Shown here: in pieces, positions 7,317 to 13,180 of the stretch
How the letters are laid out: each line of letters opens with the position of its first letter
Position numbering within the stretch: position 1 is the first letter of the stretch
Assembly: GCF_902463975.1 (NCBI RefSeq)
Contig: NZ_CABQHJ010000046.1
Coordinates: 1-13,462 of the forward strand
From: Phascolarctobacterium_A sp902463975
GTDB taxonomy: Bacteria; Bacillota; Negativicutes; Acidaminococcales; Acidaminococcaceae
Direction: 5' to 3'
DNA length: 13,462 nucleotides
Made by a program: the position numbers and the translations under genes
Notes under the pieces: generated by a model
Seen by the model: the letters and a program-made list of their open reading frames with translations, nothing else
Database searches by the model: none
What the model was told of the DNA's origin: nothing

Positions 7317-7574
7317 ATGAAACAATTTACTTATGTTATTACTGATGAGGCCGGTATCCATGCACGTCCGGCAGGACTGCTCGTGAAGGAGGCTGCAAAA
7401 TTTGCCAGCACCACTACGATTGCCAAGGGTGCTAAAAAAGGTGATTTGAAGCGTATCTTCGGTGTTATGGCCTTGGGCGTAAAAAAGGGCGAAGAGATTA
7501 CTGTTACCTGCGACGGTGCTGATGAGGATGCAGAGGCAGCAGCTTTAGAGGCTTTCTTCCAAGCTAACCTGTAA
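7317..7574 (+). CDS. ptsH: Phosphocarrier protein HPr with Arg at the Ser46 position
   Basis: 85 residues, the normal HPr length. GIHARPAG places the active His at 15, which accepts phosphate from Enzyme I and passes it to EIIA. The region around the regulatory serine reads DLKRIFGVMALGV where Bacillus HPr has NLKSIMGVMSLG. Aligning the two puts Arg at position 46 instead of Ser. HPr kinase/phosphorylase therefore could not modify this protein at the canonical site, and CcpA co-repression through HPr(Ser-P) would not be expected. The second Ser of that motif is also replaced (MSLG to MALG). It has a strong GGAGGA site, lies 87 nt after fruA and 36 nt before ptsI, and probably shares their message. 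It replaces the general ptsHI location used by most bacteria. Confidence 0.95.
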   Translation: MKQFTYVITDEAGIHARPAGLLVKEAAKFASTTTIAKGAKKGDLKRIFGVMALGVKKGEEITVTCDGADEDAEAAALEAFFQANL

Positions 7575-7610
7575 GTTCGCAGTAAGAGAGATTTTTCGCG
7601 AGGTGATAAG

Positions 7611-9230
7611 ATGCTTTCATTAAAGGGTAAGGGCGTTTGCGGCGGCGTAACGCTGGGAACCTTAGCTGTACTGCGCCGTAATACAGCAGCAGTTAAACGC
7701 TGTAAGGTGCAGAATGCCGAGGCTGAGGTTGCACGCTTTCAGACAGCGCGTCAGGATGCTATAGATAAGCTGGCAGAGCTTTATGAAAAGGCTGTTGCAG
7801 ATGTAGGCAAGGATAATGCTGCTATTTTTGAAATCCATCAGATGATGCTGGAGGATCTTGATTATATTGAGTCTGTTGAGGGCATTATCCGCACGCAGCA
7901 GGTTAATGCGGAATATGCAGTGCAGACTACCGCAGCTAATTTTGCAGAAATTTTTTCTTCGATGGAAGATGATTATATGCGTGCACGCGCTGCAGACGTC
8001 AAGGATATTTCCAACAAGGTGCTTGGCTGCCTGGGTGATGCAGGCAGCAGCTGGGAAAGCGGCAGCGGCAGTTACATTCTGGCAGCAGACGACCTGGCTC
8101 CCAGCGAAACCGTACAGCTTGATAAATCGCGTGTGCAGGGTTTTGTGACGGCAGCGGGCAGTGTAAATTCACATACGGCAATTCTGGCGCGCACGATTGG
8201 CATTCCTGCGGTTGTCAACACCGGCAGCAACATCGGTGAAGAATATGACGGCAAGCTGGTAGCGGTAGACGGCTATACCGGCGAGGTTTTTGTTGATCCT
8301 GATGAGGCAACGCTGGAGCGCATCAAGGCAAAGATGGAGCAGGATGCACAGCATAAAAAGCTGTTGGAGGAGCTCAAGGGCAAAAAGAGCATTACCGGCG
8401 GCGGCCAGCAGGTGCATGTATATGCTAACATCGGCGGCACCGGCGATTTAGCCAGCGTACTGGCGAACGATGCAGAGGGCATCGGCCTTTTCCGCAGTGA
8501 GTTCATTTATCTGGAAAGCAAGGATTATCCGACAGAGGAGCAGCAATTTGAAAAGTATAAGCTGGCAGCGGAAGCAATGGCCGGCAAGCGTGTTATTATC
8601 CGTACGCTTGATATCGGTGCCGATAAGCAGGCTGATTACTTCGAGCTGCCGCAGGAGGAAAATCCGGCGCTTGGCTATCGCGCAATCCGTATCTGCCTGC
8701 AAAGACCGGAGCTGTTTGCTACGCAGCTGCGTGCTATCTGCCGCGCTTCTGCTTATGGCAAGCTGGCGGTGATGTTCCCGATGATTATCAGCGTAGAAGA
8801 GGTGCGCAAGGCGCGCAAAATTCTGCGCGAGGTGCAGGCAGAGCTGAAATATGCAGGCGTATCCTACGATCCGAAGATGGAAGTCGGCATTATGATTGAA
8901 ACGCCGGCGGCAGCGCTGATTAGCGCGGAGCTGGCGAAAGAAGTTGATTTCTTCAGCATCGGTACGAACGATTTGAGTCAGTATACCTTGGCGATAGACC
9001 GCCAGAACCAGCGGTTAGAGCCGTTCTTTGATGCACACCACCCTGCAATTTTGCGTCTGATTGAAATGACGGTGCAGGGAGCGCATGCAGCAGGTATCTG
9101 GTGCGGCGTCTGTGGCGAGCTGGGCGCTGATTTGAGCCTGACTAAGGAATTTGTACGCATGGGAATGGATGAGCTTTCCGTAAGTCCGGCAAGCATTCTG
9201 CCGCTGCGCAAAAAAATCCGCAGCCTGTAA
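7611..9230 (+). CDS. ptsI: PTS Enzyme I (PEP-protein phosphotransferase)
   Basis: 539 residues, somewhat shorter than the roughly 570 of well-known Enzyme I proteins. The N-terminal HPr-binding and phospho-His domain carries GSVNSHTAILART, with the phosphorylated His at 188. The signature usually has Gly or Ala where Ser184 lies. The C-terminal PEP-binding barrel has AEGIGLFRSEFIYL, FFSIGTNDLSQYTLAIDR and GVCGELG, with the acid/base Cys at 501. It autophosphorylates from PEP and donates to HPr His15, starting the cascade that ends at FruA. AGGTGAT (7601-7607) precedes the ATG at 7611. It is the last gene of the locus, with a terminator about 110 nt downstream. Sugar-specific FPr-like proteins fuse these modules; here they are separate but adjacent. 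Confidence 0.95.
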   Translation: MLSLKGKGVCGGVTLGTLAVLRRNTAAVKRCKVQNAEAEVARFQTARQDAIDKLAELYEKAVADVGKDNAAIFEIHQMMLEDLDYIESVEGIIRTQQVNAEYAVQTTAANFAEIFSSMEDDYMRARAADVKDISNKVLGCLGDAGSSWESGSGSYILAADDLAPSETVQLDKSRVQGFVTAAGSVNSHTAILARTIGIPAVVNTGSNIGEEYDGKLVAVDGYTGEVFVDPDEATLERIKAKMEQDAQHKKLLEELKGKKSITGGGQQVHVYANIGGTGDLASVLANDAEGIGLFRSEFIYLESKDYPTEEQQFEKYKLAAEAMAGKRVIIRTLDIGADKQADYFELPQEENPALGYRAIRICLQRPELFATQLRAICRASAYGKLAVMFPMIISVEEVRKARKILREVQAELKYAGVSYDPKMEVGIMIETPAAALISAELAKEVDFFSIGTNDLSQYTLAIDRQNQRLEPFFDAHHPAILRLIEMTVQGAHAAGIWCGVCGELGADLSLTKEFVRMGMDELSVSPASILPLRKKIRSL

Positions 9231-9271
9231 TTTTTACTCATACTCATATTTCTATATAACGCATGAAAATA

Positions 9272-9301
9272 CCCCTGATAATGCGTGAGCAGTATCAGGG
9301 G
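9272..9301 (+). repeat. Inverted repeat without a T-tract, 3' of ptsI
   Basis: CCCCTGATA (9272-9280) pairs perfectly with TATCAGGGG (9293-9301) across a 12-nt loop. No T-run follows on either strand, so it is not a canonical terminator. In the ptsI 3' untranslated region it may slow exonuclease decay or pause polymerase before the real terminator 40 nt on. Confidence 0.6.
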
Positions 9302-9338
9302 CAGCTTTCGGCGGCAATGCTTTGTTGTTGCTTTGGGG

Positions 9339-9368
9339 AGAACCGGTTGTATGACTGGTTCTTTTTTT
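9339..9368 (+). terminator. Rho-independent terminator of the fructose PTS operon
   Basis: AGAACCGGT (9339-9347) pairs with ACTGGTTCT (9354-9362), nine pairs including one G-T, with a 6-nt loop. The last T of the stem starts a seven-T run (9362-9368). Confidence 0.9.
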
Positions 9369-9400
9369 CTATACGAAGGATTATTTTTTATCAGAAAAGC

Positions 9401-9428
9401 AAAAAAACACCGCAATTTCTTGCGATGT
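9401..9428 (-). terminator. Rho-independent terminator of tRNA-Arg(ACG)
   Basis: On the minus strand ACATCGCAA-GAAA-TTGCGGTGT forms nine pairs (one T-G) capped by a GAAA tetraloop. It is followed by six more T and sits 11 nt past the tRNA CCA. It faces the PTS terminator head-on. Confidence 0.92.
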
Positions 9429-9439
9429 CAATCTCAAAA

Positions 9440-9516
9440 TGGTGACCTCGGCAGGACTCGAACCTGCGACCTTTTGATTCGTAGTCAAACGCTCTATCCA
9501 GCTGAGCTACGAGGCC
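9440..9516 (-). tRNA. tRNA-Arg, anticodon ACG
   Basis: The minus strand forms a full cloverleaf. The acceptor GGCCTCG pairs with CGAGGTC (one G-U). The D arm is GCTC-AGCTGGATA-GAGC. The anticodon stem TTTGA/TCAAA holds the loop CTACGAA, giving anticodon ACG. The T arm has GCAGG-TTCGAGT-CCTGC, the discriminator is A, and CCA is encoded at 9442-9440. The A34 is normally converted to inosine by TadA to read CGU, CGC and CGA. It is complementary in codon coverage to the CCG tRNA at 363-437. Confidence 0.97.
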
Positions 9517-9529
9517 AACAACAGTATTT

Positions 9530-9558
9530 ATTTTAACGGCAAATCGATATTTTGTCAA
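9530..9558 (-). promoter_or_regulatory. Sigma70-type promoter of tRNA-Arg(ACG)
   Basis: On the minus strand TTGACA (9558-9553), a 17-bp spacer and TAAAAT (9535-9530) end 13 bases before the tRNA 5' end. The -35 is perfect and the spacing is optimal. It is divergent from the promoter at 9579-9607, and the two -35 boxes lie only 20 bp apart. Confidence 0.9.
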
Positions 9559-9578
9559 TACTTTTTTGTGAAAAAATC

Positions 9579-9607
9579 TTGACTGTTTTTTCACGGCGGG
9601 ATATAAT
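9579..9607 (+). promoter_or_regulatory. Strong promoter of the symporter leader
   Basis: TTGACT (9579-9584), a 17-bp spacer and TATAAT (9602-9607). The start would be near 9614, so the symporter message has an untranslated or regulatory leader of about 230 nt. Confidence 0.85.
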
Positions 9608-9659
9608 TTAGCTAATATATATGTGGCTGCTTTGCAAGGAAGCATCAGGAGGCGTATAT

Positions 9660-9707
9660 TTGGTCTGCATTGGGATGCTTGCCGGTATGGGCGATGGGGA
9701 ATTGTAA
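9660..9707 (+). CDS. Possible 15-codon leader peptide
   Basis: A TTG start at 9660 has AGGAGG (9647-9652) exactly 7 nt upstream and encodes MVCIGMLAGMGDGEL, then TAA. The ribosome binding site is as strong as those of the main genes, yet no long gene uses it, which is the reason to list it. Its stop overlaps the ATG of the next small ORF. It lies within the symporter leader and spans the 3' arm of a predicted stem (9674-9680). Chance cannot be excluded. Confidence 0.3.
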   Translation: MVCIGMLAGMGDGEL

Positions 9708-9814
9708 TGACAGCACAAATGGTTTTTGTATTATATGTTGTTGAAGTCTGCACGATTAGGTCTGATGTGAGGCAGTATAGGGATACTGCCAGCTATGACG
9801 TTGTATTTCTTTAA
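9707..9814 (+). CDS. Possible 35-residue small protein upstream of the symporter
   Basis: The ATG at 9707 overlaps the TAA of the preceding ORF (TAATG) and has GGGGAA 5 nt upstream. The peptide starts MTAQMVFVLYVVEV, with a short hydrophobic stretch, and continues with a charged tail. The stop lies 31 nt before the symporter GTG. The DNA hairpin at 9771-9790 lies inside it. No family recognised. Coupled translation with the ORF before it is possible but unproven. Confidence 0.22.
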   Translation: MTAQMVFVLYVVEVCTIRSDVRQYRDTASYDVVFL

Positions 9815-9845
9815 CAGGCATGTATAATTTAAAGGAGGATTTTTT

Positions 9846-11249
9846 GTGCCTGTTTCTTTAGTAATCTTAATATTGTACATTGTTGCTTTGTTCGCTATCA
9901 GCTGGTATGCAAAAAAACGTAGTGAAGGAAACAACGAAAACTTTGCTCTTGCGGGACGCAGACTTTCTGCGCCTCTGATTTGTGTCACTATTATAGGTCT
10001 GGCTGTCGGCGGTGCGTCGACTATCGGCGTTTCCGAGCATGCCTTCCGTGTTGGCCTGAGTGCCGGATGGTATACCATTGCCTGGGCCTTGGGTGCGATT
10101 GTTATGGGCCTGTTCATGGCAAAAAAATATCGTGAGCAGAACATTACGACTATCACCGAGCTTATTGAACACCATCATACTAAGGGCGCGGTAATTTTAG
10201 GCGTTTTCTGCCAGATTGTTATCCAACTGGTAATTATCAGCCTGCAATACATTGCCGGTGGCAGTATTCTGCACGCAATCCTGCCGGATATCTTTGATTT
10301 CCACACAGGTATGATTGTCAGTGCCATCACCTTTATCGGTATTACCTTTATCGGTGGTATGTGGTCTGCATCCTTATCTAATGTGTTGAACATTATTCTG
10401 ATTTACGTTGGCATTTTGGCGGCAACTATTATTCAGTTCAAAAAAATCGGCAGCATGGATCATCTGGCTGCTGCGTTACCGGCTAATGTGCCCTGGTTCA
10501 GCTTCATTGACGGTGTTGGCCCTGTAACCATCACCAGCTGGGTTGTAACACTTATTACCGTAAATCTTTCTCTGCAAAGTATTCTGCAGATTTCTTTAGG
10601 CGCTAAAGACGCTGCAACTGCTAAAAAAGGCTTCGTCTGGGGCGGCATTCTGATGCTGCCGGTAGGCGTTCTGGCTGCCTTCCTTGGTCTTGTTGCCAAG
10701 GCTATGTACCCTGATGCGCAGGCTGCATTGGCGCTGCCGCAGGTTATCGTAGGCCTGCAGCCGGTGTTGGCAGGTATCACCCTGGCAGCTCTGTGGGCTG
10801 CAGATGTATCTACTGCCTGCAACCTGCTGTTGAGTGCTGGTACCCTGTTCTCCAGTGATATTTACAAGCGCTTCATCAATCCGCAGTGCGACCAGGCGCG
10901 TCAGCTTTTGATGACACGTGCCTGCATCATTATCAGCGGTATTCTTACCTTGGGACTTGCTATGAGCGTATCCAGTATTTTGGGTACGATTATGATTGGT
11001 CTGTCTTTGACTGCTGCCTTCAGCGTTATCGTAATCGTAGCGCTGTTCTTCCCGCAGTATGCTTCTAAAGCCGCAGGCTTCTGGACTCTGCTGGCAGGCC
11101 TGGTGCTGCTGGTGCTGTGGCAGCTTACCCCGGCAGTACGCATTTTCCCGAATGTAATCTACATGGAATGGCTGGTATGTATTGCTGCTTATGCTATTGT
11201 AGCTGTTATTTGCCCGGCTAAAAAAGCTGTTGCTGCAGAAAGCAACTAA
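9846..11249 (+). CDS. Sodium:solute symporter family transporter
   Basis: 467 residues, the length of the SSS (PutP/PanF-like) family. About 12-13 hydrophobic segments run the whole length. Family hallmarks: an N-terminal helix followed by NNENFALAGRRLSAPLI, then AVGGASTIGVSEHAFRVGLSAGWY (the conserved GGxSTIG sodium-site region), and AADVSTACNLLLSAGTLFSSDIYKRF in the second half. It should import an organic substrate with Na+ across the cytoplasmic membrane. The substrate cannot be predicted from sequence. The start is GTG at 9846, set by AAGGAGGA with GGAGG 7 nt upstream. It is monocistronic, with a promoter at 9579-9607, a long leader and a terminator at 11272-11316. The convergent neighbour is a gamma carbonic anhydrase-like gene, and there is no obvious metabolic partner. 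Confidence 0.9.
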   Translation: MPVSLVILILYIVALFAISWYAKKRSEGNNENFALAGRRLSAPLICVTIIGLAVGGASTIGVSEHAFRVGLSAGWYTIAWALGAIVMGLFMAKKYREQNITTITELIEHHHTKGAVILGVFCQIVIQLVIISLQYIAGGSILHAILPDIFDFHTGMIVSAITFIGITFIGGMWSASLSNVLNIILIYVGILAATIIQFKKIGSMDHLAAALPANVPWFSFIDGVGPVTITSWVVTLITVNLSLQSILQISLGAKDAATAKKGFVWGGILMLPVGVLAAFLGLVAKAMYPDAQAALALPQVIVGLQPVLAGITLAALWAADVSTACNLLLSAGTLFSSDIYKRFINPQCDQARQLLMTRACIIISGILTLGLAMSVSSILGTIMIGLSLTAAFSVIVIVALFFPQYASKAAGFWTLLAGLVLLVLWQLTPAVRIFPNVIYMEWLVCIAAYAIVAVICPAKKAVAAESN

Positions 11250-11271
11250 ATAAAAAGTATATTTGAAGCTG

Positions 11272-11316
11272 AAAAGCCATCTCTGTTGTTCTTGAGGAAT
11301 ACGGAGATGGCTTTTT
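11272..11316 (+). terminator. Rho-independent terminator of the symporter gene
   Basis: AAAAGCCATCTC (11272-11283) pairs with GAGATGGCTTTT (11304-11315), 12 pairs, extendable by TGT/ACG. A T-run closes the right side and an A-run opens the left side, so it could also stop minus-strand transcription. Confidence 0.9.
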
Positions 11317-11345
11317 GATTATAAGGTTAACTATTTCCTGTAAGC

Positions 11346-11389
11346 AAAAATCCCGTTCACAGACTTGCGTCGTGTAACGGGATTTTTTT
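11346..11389. terminator. Bidirectional terminator between convergent genes
   Basis: AAAAATCCCGTT (11346-11357) pairs with AACGGGATTTTT (11376-11387). Seven T follow on the plus strand and five on the minus strand. It ends the minus-strand carbonic anhydrase-like transcript about 65 nt past its stop and backs up the symporter terminator. Confidence 0.9.
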
Positions 11390-11454
11390 GCACTATGAAT
11401 GAAACGTGACCTGATTAATCAGAGGACATTGTCATGCTTCCTTGCTTGGGGAAA

Positions 11455-12006
11455 TTAAACGATTTTTTCACCGTGATAACGTTCACCATCATTGTCAGGC
11501 AGCAGGCCGTAGCGTTCGGTCCACAGGGTTTTGTATTTCAGCGCTTGAGCGTGGATAGCGGCGATACCTTTTTCGTCCAAGGTTTTGATAACCTTGGCAG
11601 GAATGCCGGCAACCAGGGAATTCGGCGGTACGATGGTGCCTTTGGTTACAACAGCACCGGCAGCAACGATAGAGCCGTGACCGATTACAGCGCCGTCAAG
11701 TACAGTGGAATGCATGCCGATGAGGCAGTGGTCCTCAACGGTGCAGGCATGCAGCAGAGCGCAGTGGCCTACAGTTACATAATCACCGACGATGCAGGCG
11801 TAGTTATCAGCAACGTGCAGCACGCTGTTGTCCTGAATATTGCTGTAGCGGCCAACCTCGATGCGGTTAACGTCGCCGCGGATAGTAACGCCGGGCCAAA
11901 CGCTGGCGTACTCCTTAAGCTCAACCTTGCCAATCAGGGTGGCAGTATTAAAGGCGTAGGCCTTCTCGTCAATTTTGGGGGCTTGTGCTTCAAATTTAAA
12001 GATCAT
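11455..12006 (-). CDS. Gamma carbonic anhydrase-like hexapeptide-repeat protein (YrdA family)
   Basis: 183 residues, typical of the family. A left-handed beta-helix is indicated by hexapeptide repeats such as ATLIGKVEL, IVGDYVTVG and TVLDGAVIGHGSIVAAGAVV. The three zinc-ligand histidines of the archaeal Cam enzyme are all present in the expected HVADN...GHCALLH pattern (His64, His81, His86). The Arg43-Asp45 and Gln58 active-site neighbours are kept too. The C-terminus is an alpha helix (about 145-165). Many such proteins are annotated as carbonic anhydrases without proof. Others act as acyltransferase-like or unknown trimers, so CO2 hydration is possible but not shown. I chose the ATG at 12006, since GGTGAT lies just upstream as in ptsI; the frame is open to 12063 without a good site. 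It has its own promoter (12081-12109). Confidence 0.88.
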   Translation of the reverse strand: MIFKFEAQAPKIDEKAYAFNTATLIGKVELKEYASVWPGVTIRGDVNRIEVGRYSNIQDNSVLHVADNYACIVGDYVTVGHCALLHACTVEDHCLIGMHSTVLDGAVIGHGSIVAAGAVVTKGTIVPPNSLVAGIPAKVIKTLDEKGIAAIHAQALKYKTLWTERYGLLPDNDGERYHGEKIV

Positions 12007-12031
12007 CTTATCACCACTTTCTGTAAATTGG

Positions 12032-12046
12032 CTGCCTTCGCGGCAG
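12032..12046 (-). promoter_or_regulatory. Small hairpin in the gamma-CA leader
   Basis: CTGCC (12032-12036) pairs with GGCAG (12042-12046) around a 5-nt loop, between the promoter and the ribosome binding site of the gene on the minus strand. There is no T-run, so it is probably a transcript-stabilising 5' hairpin or incidental. Confidence 0.3.
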
Positions 12047-12078
12047 TCTTGAAAGATAAACAATTTCTTCTCACACTA

Positions 12079-12103
12079 TTATTATCATATGAGCAGATAA
12101 TAA
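12079..12103 (-). promoter_or_regulatory. Inverted repeat over the gamma-CA promoter (possible operator)
   Basis: TTATTATC (12079-12086) and GATAATAA (12096-12103) are perfect 8-bp inverted arms with a 9-bp centre. One arm covers the -10 and the other abuts the -35 of the minus-strand promoter, so a dimeric regulator bound here would block transcription. The arms face outward relative to a Fur box, so Fur is not implied. AT-richness makes chance a real alternative. Confidence 0.4.
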
Positions 12104-12109
12104 AGTCAA
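12081..12109 (-). promoter_or_regulatory. Sigma70-type promoter of the gamma-CA gene
   Basis: On the minus strand TTGACT (12109-12104), a 17-bp spacer and GATAAT (12086-12081). The start would be near 12074, giving a leader of about 70 nt. Confidence 0.82.
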
Positions 12110-12168
12110 GGCGTTCACATTTATTTTGCAGATGTGAAGGATTGGATTTAGTTGTGGGTGTGCGATAG

Positions 12169-12216
12169 AAAAAATTTTTGTGTTACCTTGACAGATTTAC
12201 TGATTCGCTATATAAT
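12169..12216 (+). promoter_or_regulatory. Consensus promoter with UP-like A/T tract
   Basis: TTGACA (12188-12193), exactly 17 bp, and TATAAT (12211-12216) are both perfect consensus hexamers. An A6T5 tract (12169-12179) sits at about -54 to -44, where UP elements bind the alpha subunit. It is the best promoter in the window. Transcription should begin near 12223. Confidence 0.92.
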
Positions 12217-12222
12217 AACCAC

Positions 12223-12322
12223 ACAGCACTTAGACAAGCTGTATACATTTGTTTATATAAGAATTTTAGGCTATTATAATGATATTTTCCTATGCGAAAA
12301 TTTCATTATAATAGCTTTTTTT
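12223..12322 (+). ncRNA. Candidate small RNA or terminated leader (about 100 nt)
   Basis: From the predicted start to the terminator's T-run the transcript is about 100 nt. It has no ribosome binding site or ORF of note. The 5' end can form ACAGC (12223-12227) with GCTGT (12238-12242), then a single-stranded AT-rich stretch, then the terminator hairpin. It could be an independent small RNA or the attenuated leader of the 12371 gene. No known RNA family recognised. Confidence 0.5.
12270..12322 (+). terminator. Very strong terminator between promoter and the 12371 gene
   Basis: GCTATTATAATGA (12270-12282) pairs perfectly with TCATTATAATAGC (12303-12315). After one T-T mismatch the stem continues with ATTTTC/GAAAAT to a 6-nt loop, 19 pairs in all, followed by seven T (12316-12322). 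Downstream, TTTTCGCATA (12330-12339) is perfectly complementary to TATGCGAAAA (12291-12300), which covers most of the loop and the inner 3' arm. An alternative or pseudoknot pairing is therefore possible. Confidence 0.9.
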
Positions 12323-12370
12323 GTTGCGTTTTTCGCATATTCAGTGTTTTAAAGAAAGGATGATTCTTAT

Positions 12371-12943
12371 ATGGCAAATTATTGTTACACAAATTTATAC
12401 GTCTACGGTCCTCAAGAGGAGCTGGCAGACCTCTTTAAAAAGCTCAAGCGCTGGACGCGCAAGGATGAGCGTAAACCGAAAACTGCCTTTGGCTGCGGCT
12501 GGCTCAGCTTCATCGCTGAGGGCGCCGGTATCCAGGCCTTTGAACTCCGCGCTGGCGTTGAAAAAATCCAGTTCGACGGCAAAGGACAGCTCTTTATCAA
12601 GTATATATCTGCAGACGGCCCGCAGCCCGCTTTCTGGGAGGCGCTGGTGCGTAAGTTCGCACCGCGCAGCTGGTCCTGCTACCTGGCGGAGGAATCCTGC
12701 ACAGGCTTGTATCTTACCAATGATACATTGAAGCGGAAAATTACCGCAGATTACGCCATTCCCGGACGTTGCGCCGATGGTTCCTACACCTCGTCATTGG
12801 TTCGCCGCAGCACCTTCTACACGCAGTCAGCGTTGCGCGAGCTGCTCAGCAGCAGATATGGTGCCGGCAAGAGCATGGACGAGCTGGTGAAGCTGGCCTT
12901 GCAGGATGGCCTGCCTGTGTATGAGGTAAAGCGAGAGGCTTGA
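12371..12943 (+). CDS. Hypothetical protein with YubB/DUF1281-like N-terminus
   Basis: 190 residues. The start MANYCYTNLYVYGPQEELADLFKKL closely resembles the N-terminal ferredoxin-like domain of YubB/DUF1281/Api92-type proteins (pattern M-[AP]-N-[WY]-C-x-N-x-L-x-V-x-G, then a helix). Those proteins are mostly carried by plasmids, phages and other mobile elements and have no known function. The middle has FGCGWLSFIAEG and aromatic residues, and the C-terminus has a helical segment. No membrane span or signal peptide. The ATG at 12371 is preceded by AAAGGA about 10 nt away, a modest site. The only convincing promoter is upstream of a strong terminator, so expression probably depends on readthrough. 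The following 237 bp have no gene. The function is unknown; the family link is by eye. Confidence 0.68.
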   Translation: MANYCYTNLYVYGPQEELADLFKKLKRWTRKDERKPKTAFGCGWLSFIAEGAGIQAFELRAGVEKIQFDGKGQLFIKYISADGPQPAFWEALVRKFAPRSWSCYLAEESCTGLYLTNDTLKRKITADYAIPGRCADGSYTSSLVRRSTFYTQSALRELLSSRYGAGKSMDELVKLALQDGLPVYEVKREA

Positions 12944-13180
12944 TGGGTGCAAGAAGCGGCAGCTTTGGGGGCTGTCGCTTACCATAAAAATAAGCGCAAG
13001 TCTAAAAGGCTGTTTTAGGCGAGTAGCTTTGCAACTTCAAGTTGTTGGCACAGATTAACTTAAAAGCAGAGAAAAAACTCAGTCAGCTTATTAGCCTAGA
13101 AAAACAGACTATATACCTAAAAAATGATTTATATAAACTGCTAATATAATATAGAGAAGTTTTAGCAAGAGGTGATGACG
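12944..13180 (+). other. Intergenic region with small inverted repeats
   Basis: No gene is seen. It holds three hairpin-capable sequences. AAGCGGCAGC (12954-12963) with GCTGTCGCTT (12971-12980) has ten pairs including one G-T and no T-run; it may be a weak end to the 12371 message. CTAAAA (13002-13007) pairs with TTTTAG (13013-13018). CAACTT-C-AAGTTG (13032-13044) is a short palindrome that could be a regulator site. A TATAAT (13145-13150) lies 36 bases before the XRE gene start, without a convincing -35. Confidence 0.5.

Larger units (their letters stand above)
9614..9845 (+). promoter_or_regulatory. Long structured 5' leader of the sodium:solute symporter gene
   Basis: About 232 nt lie between the expected transcription start and the GTG at 9846. 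Visible structure: AAGCATC (9640-9646) pairs with GATGCTT (9674-9680), and GGCAGTAT-AGGG-ATACTGCC (9771-9790) is a perfect 8-bp hairpin. No T-run follows the latter, so it is not a simple terminator. Two small ORFs with plausible ribosome binding sites fall inside (9660-9707 and 9707-9814). I do not recognise a known riboswitch class here. A regulatory role is inferred from length and structure. Confidence 0.45.

Noticed and set aside
9688..9720. GGGCGATGGGG, resembling the start of a fluoride (crcB) riboswitch
   Set aside because: The pairing partner, the conserved pseudoknot bases and the downstream TGATGGC-type segment are absent, and the gene is not a fluoride exporter.
9801..9828. TTGTAT-16-TATAAT as a proximal symporter promoter
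   Set aside because: Transcription would start within or after the ribosome binding site (9834-9838), so it could not make a normal message. The promoter at 9579-9607 is far better.
9614..9845. T-box leader before the symporter
   Set aside because: No T-box sequence (AGGGTGGNACCGCG-like) and no terminator/antiterminator pair are visible.
12079..12103. Fur box at the gamma-CA promoter
   Set aside because: The arms point the wrong way (ATTATC...GATAAT rather than GATAAT...ATTATC) and the centre is 9 bp.
11434..12168. Long open frame on the plus strand opposite the gamma-CA gene (244 codons)
   Set aside because: It is antisense to a clear gamma carbonic anhydrase with intact zinc ligands, promoter and ribosome binding site. 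The plus frame has no family resemblance and no site.
12943..12987. 14-codon ORF overlapping the stop of the 12371 gene (TGATG)
   Set aside because: No recognisable peptide, and the sequence mainly encodes the arms of a hairpin; probably chance.
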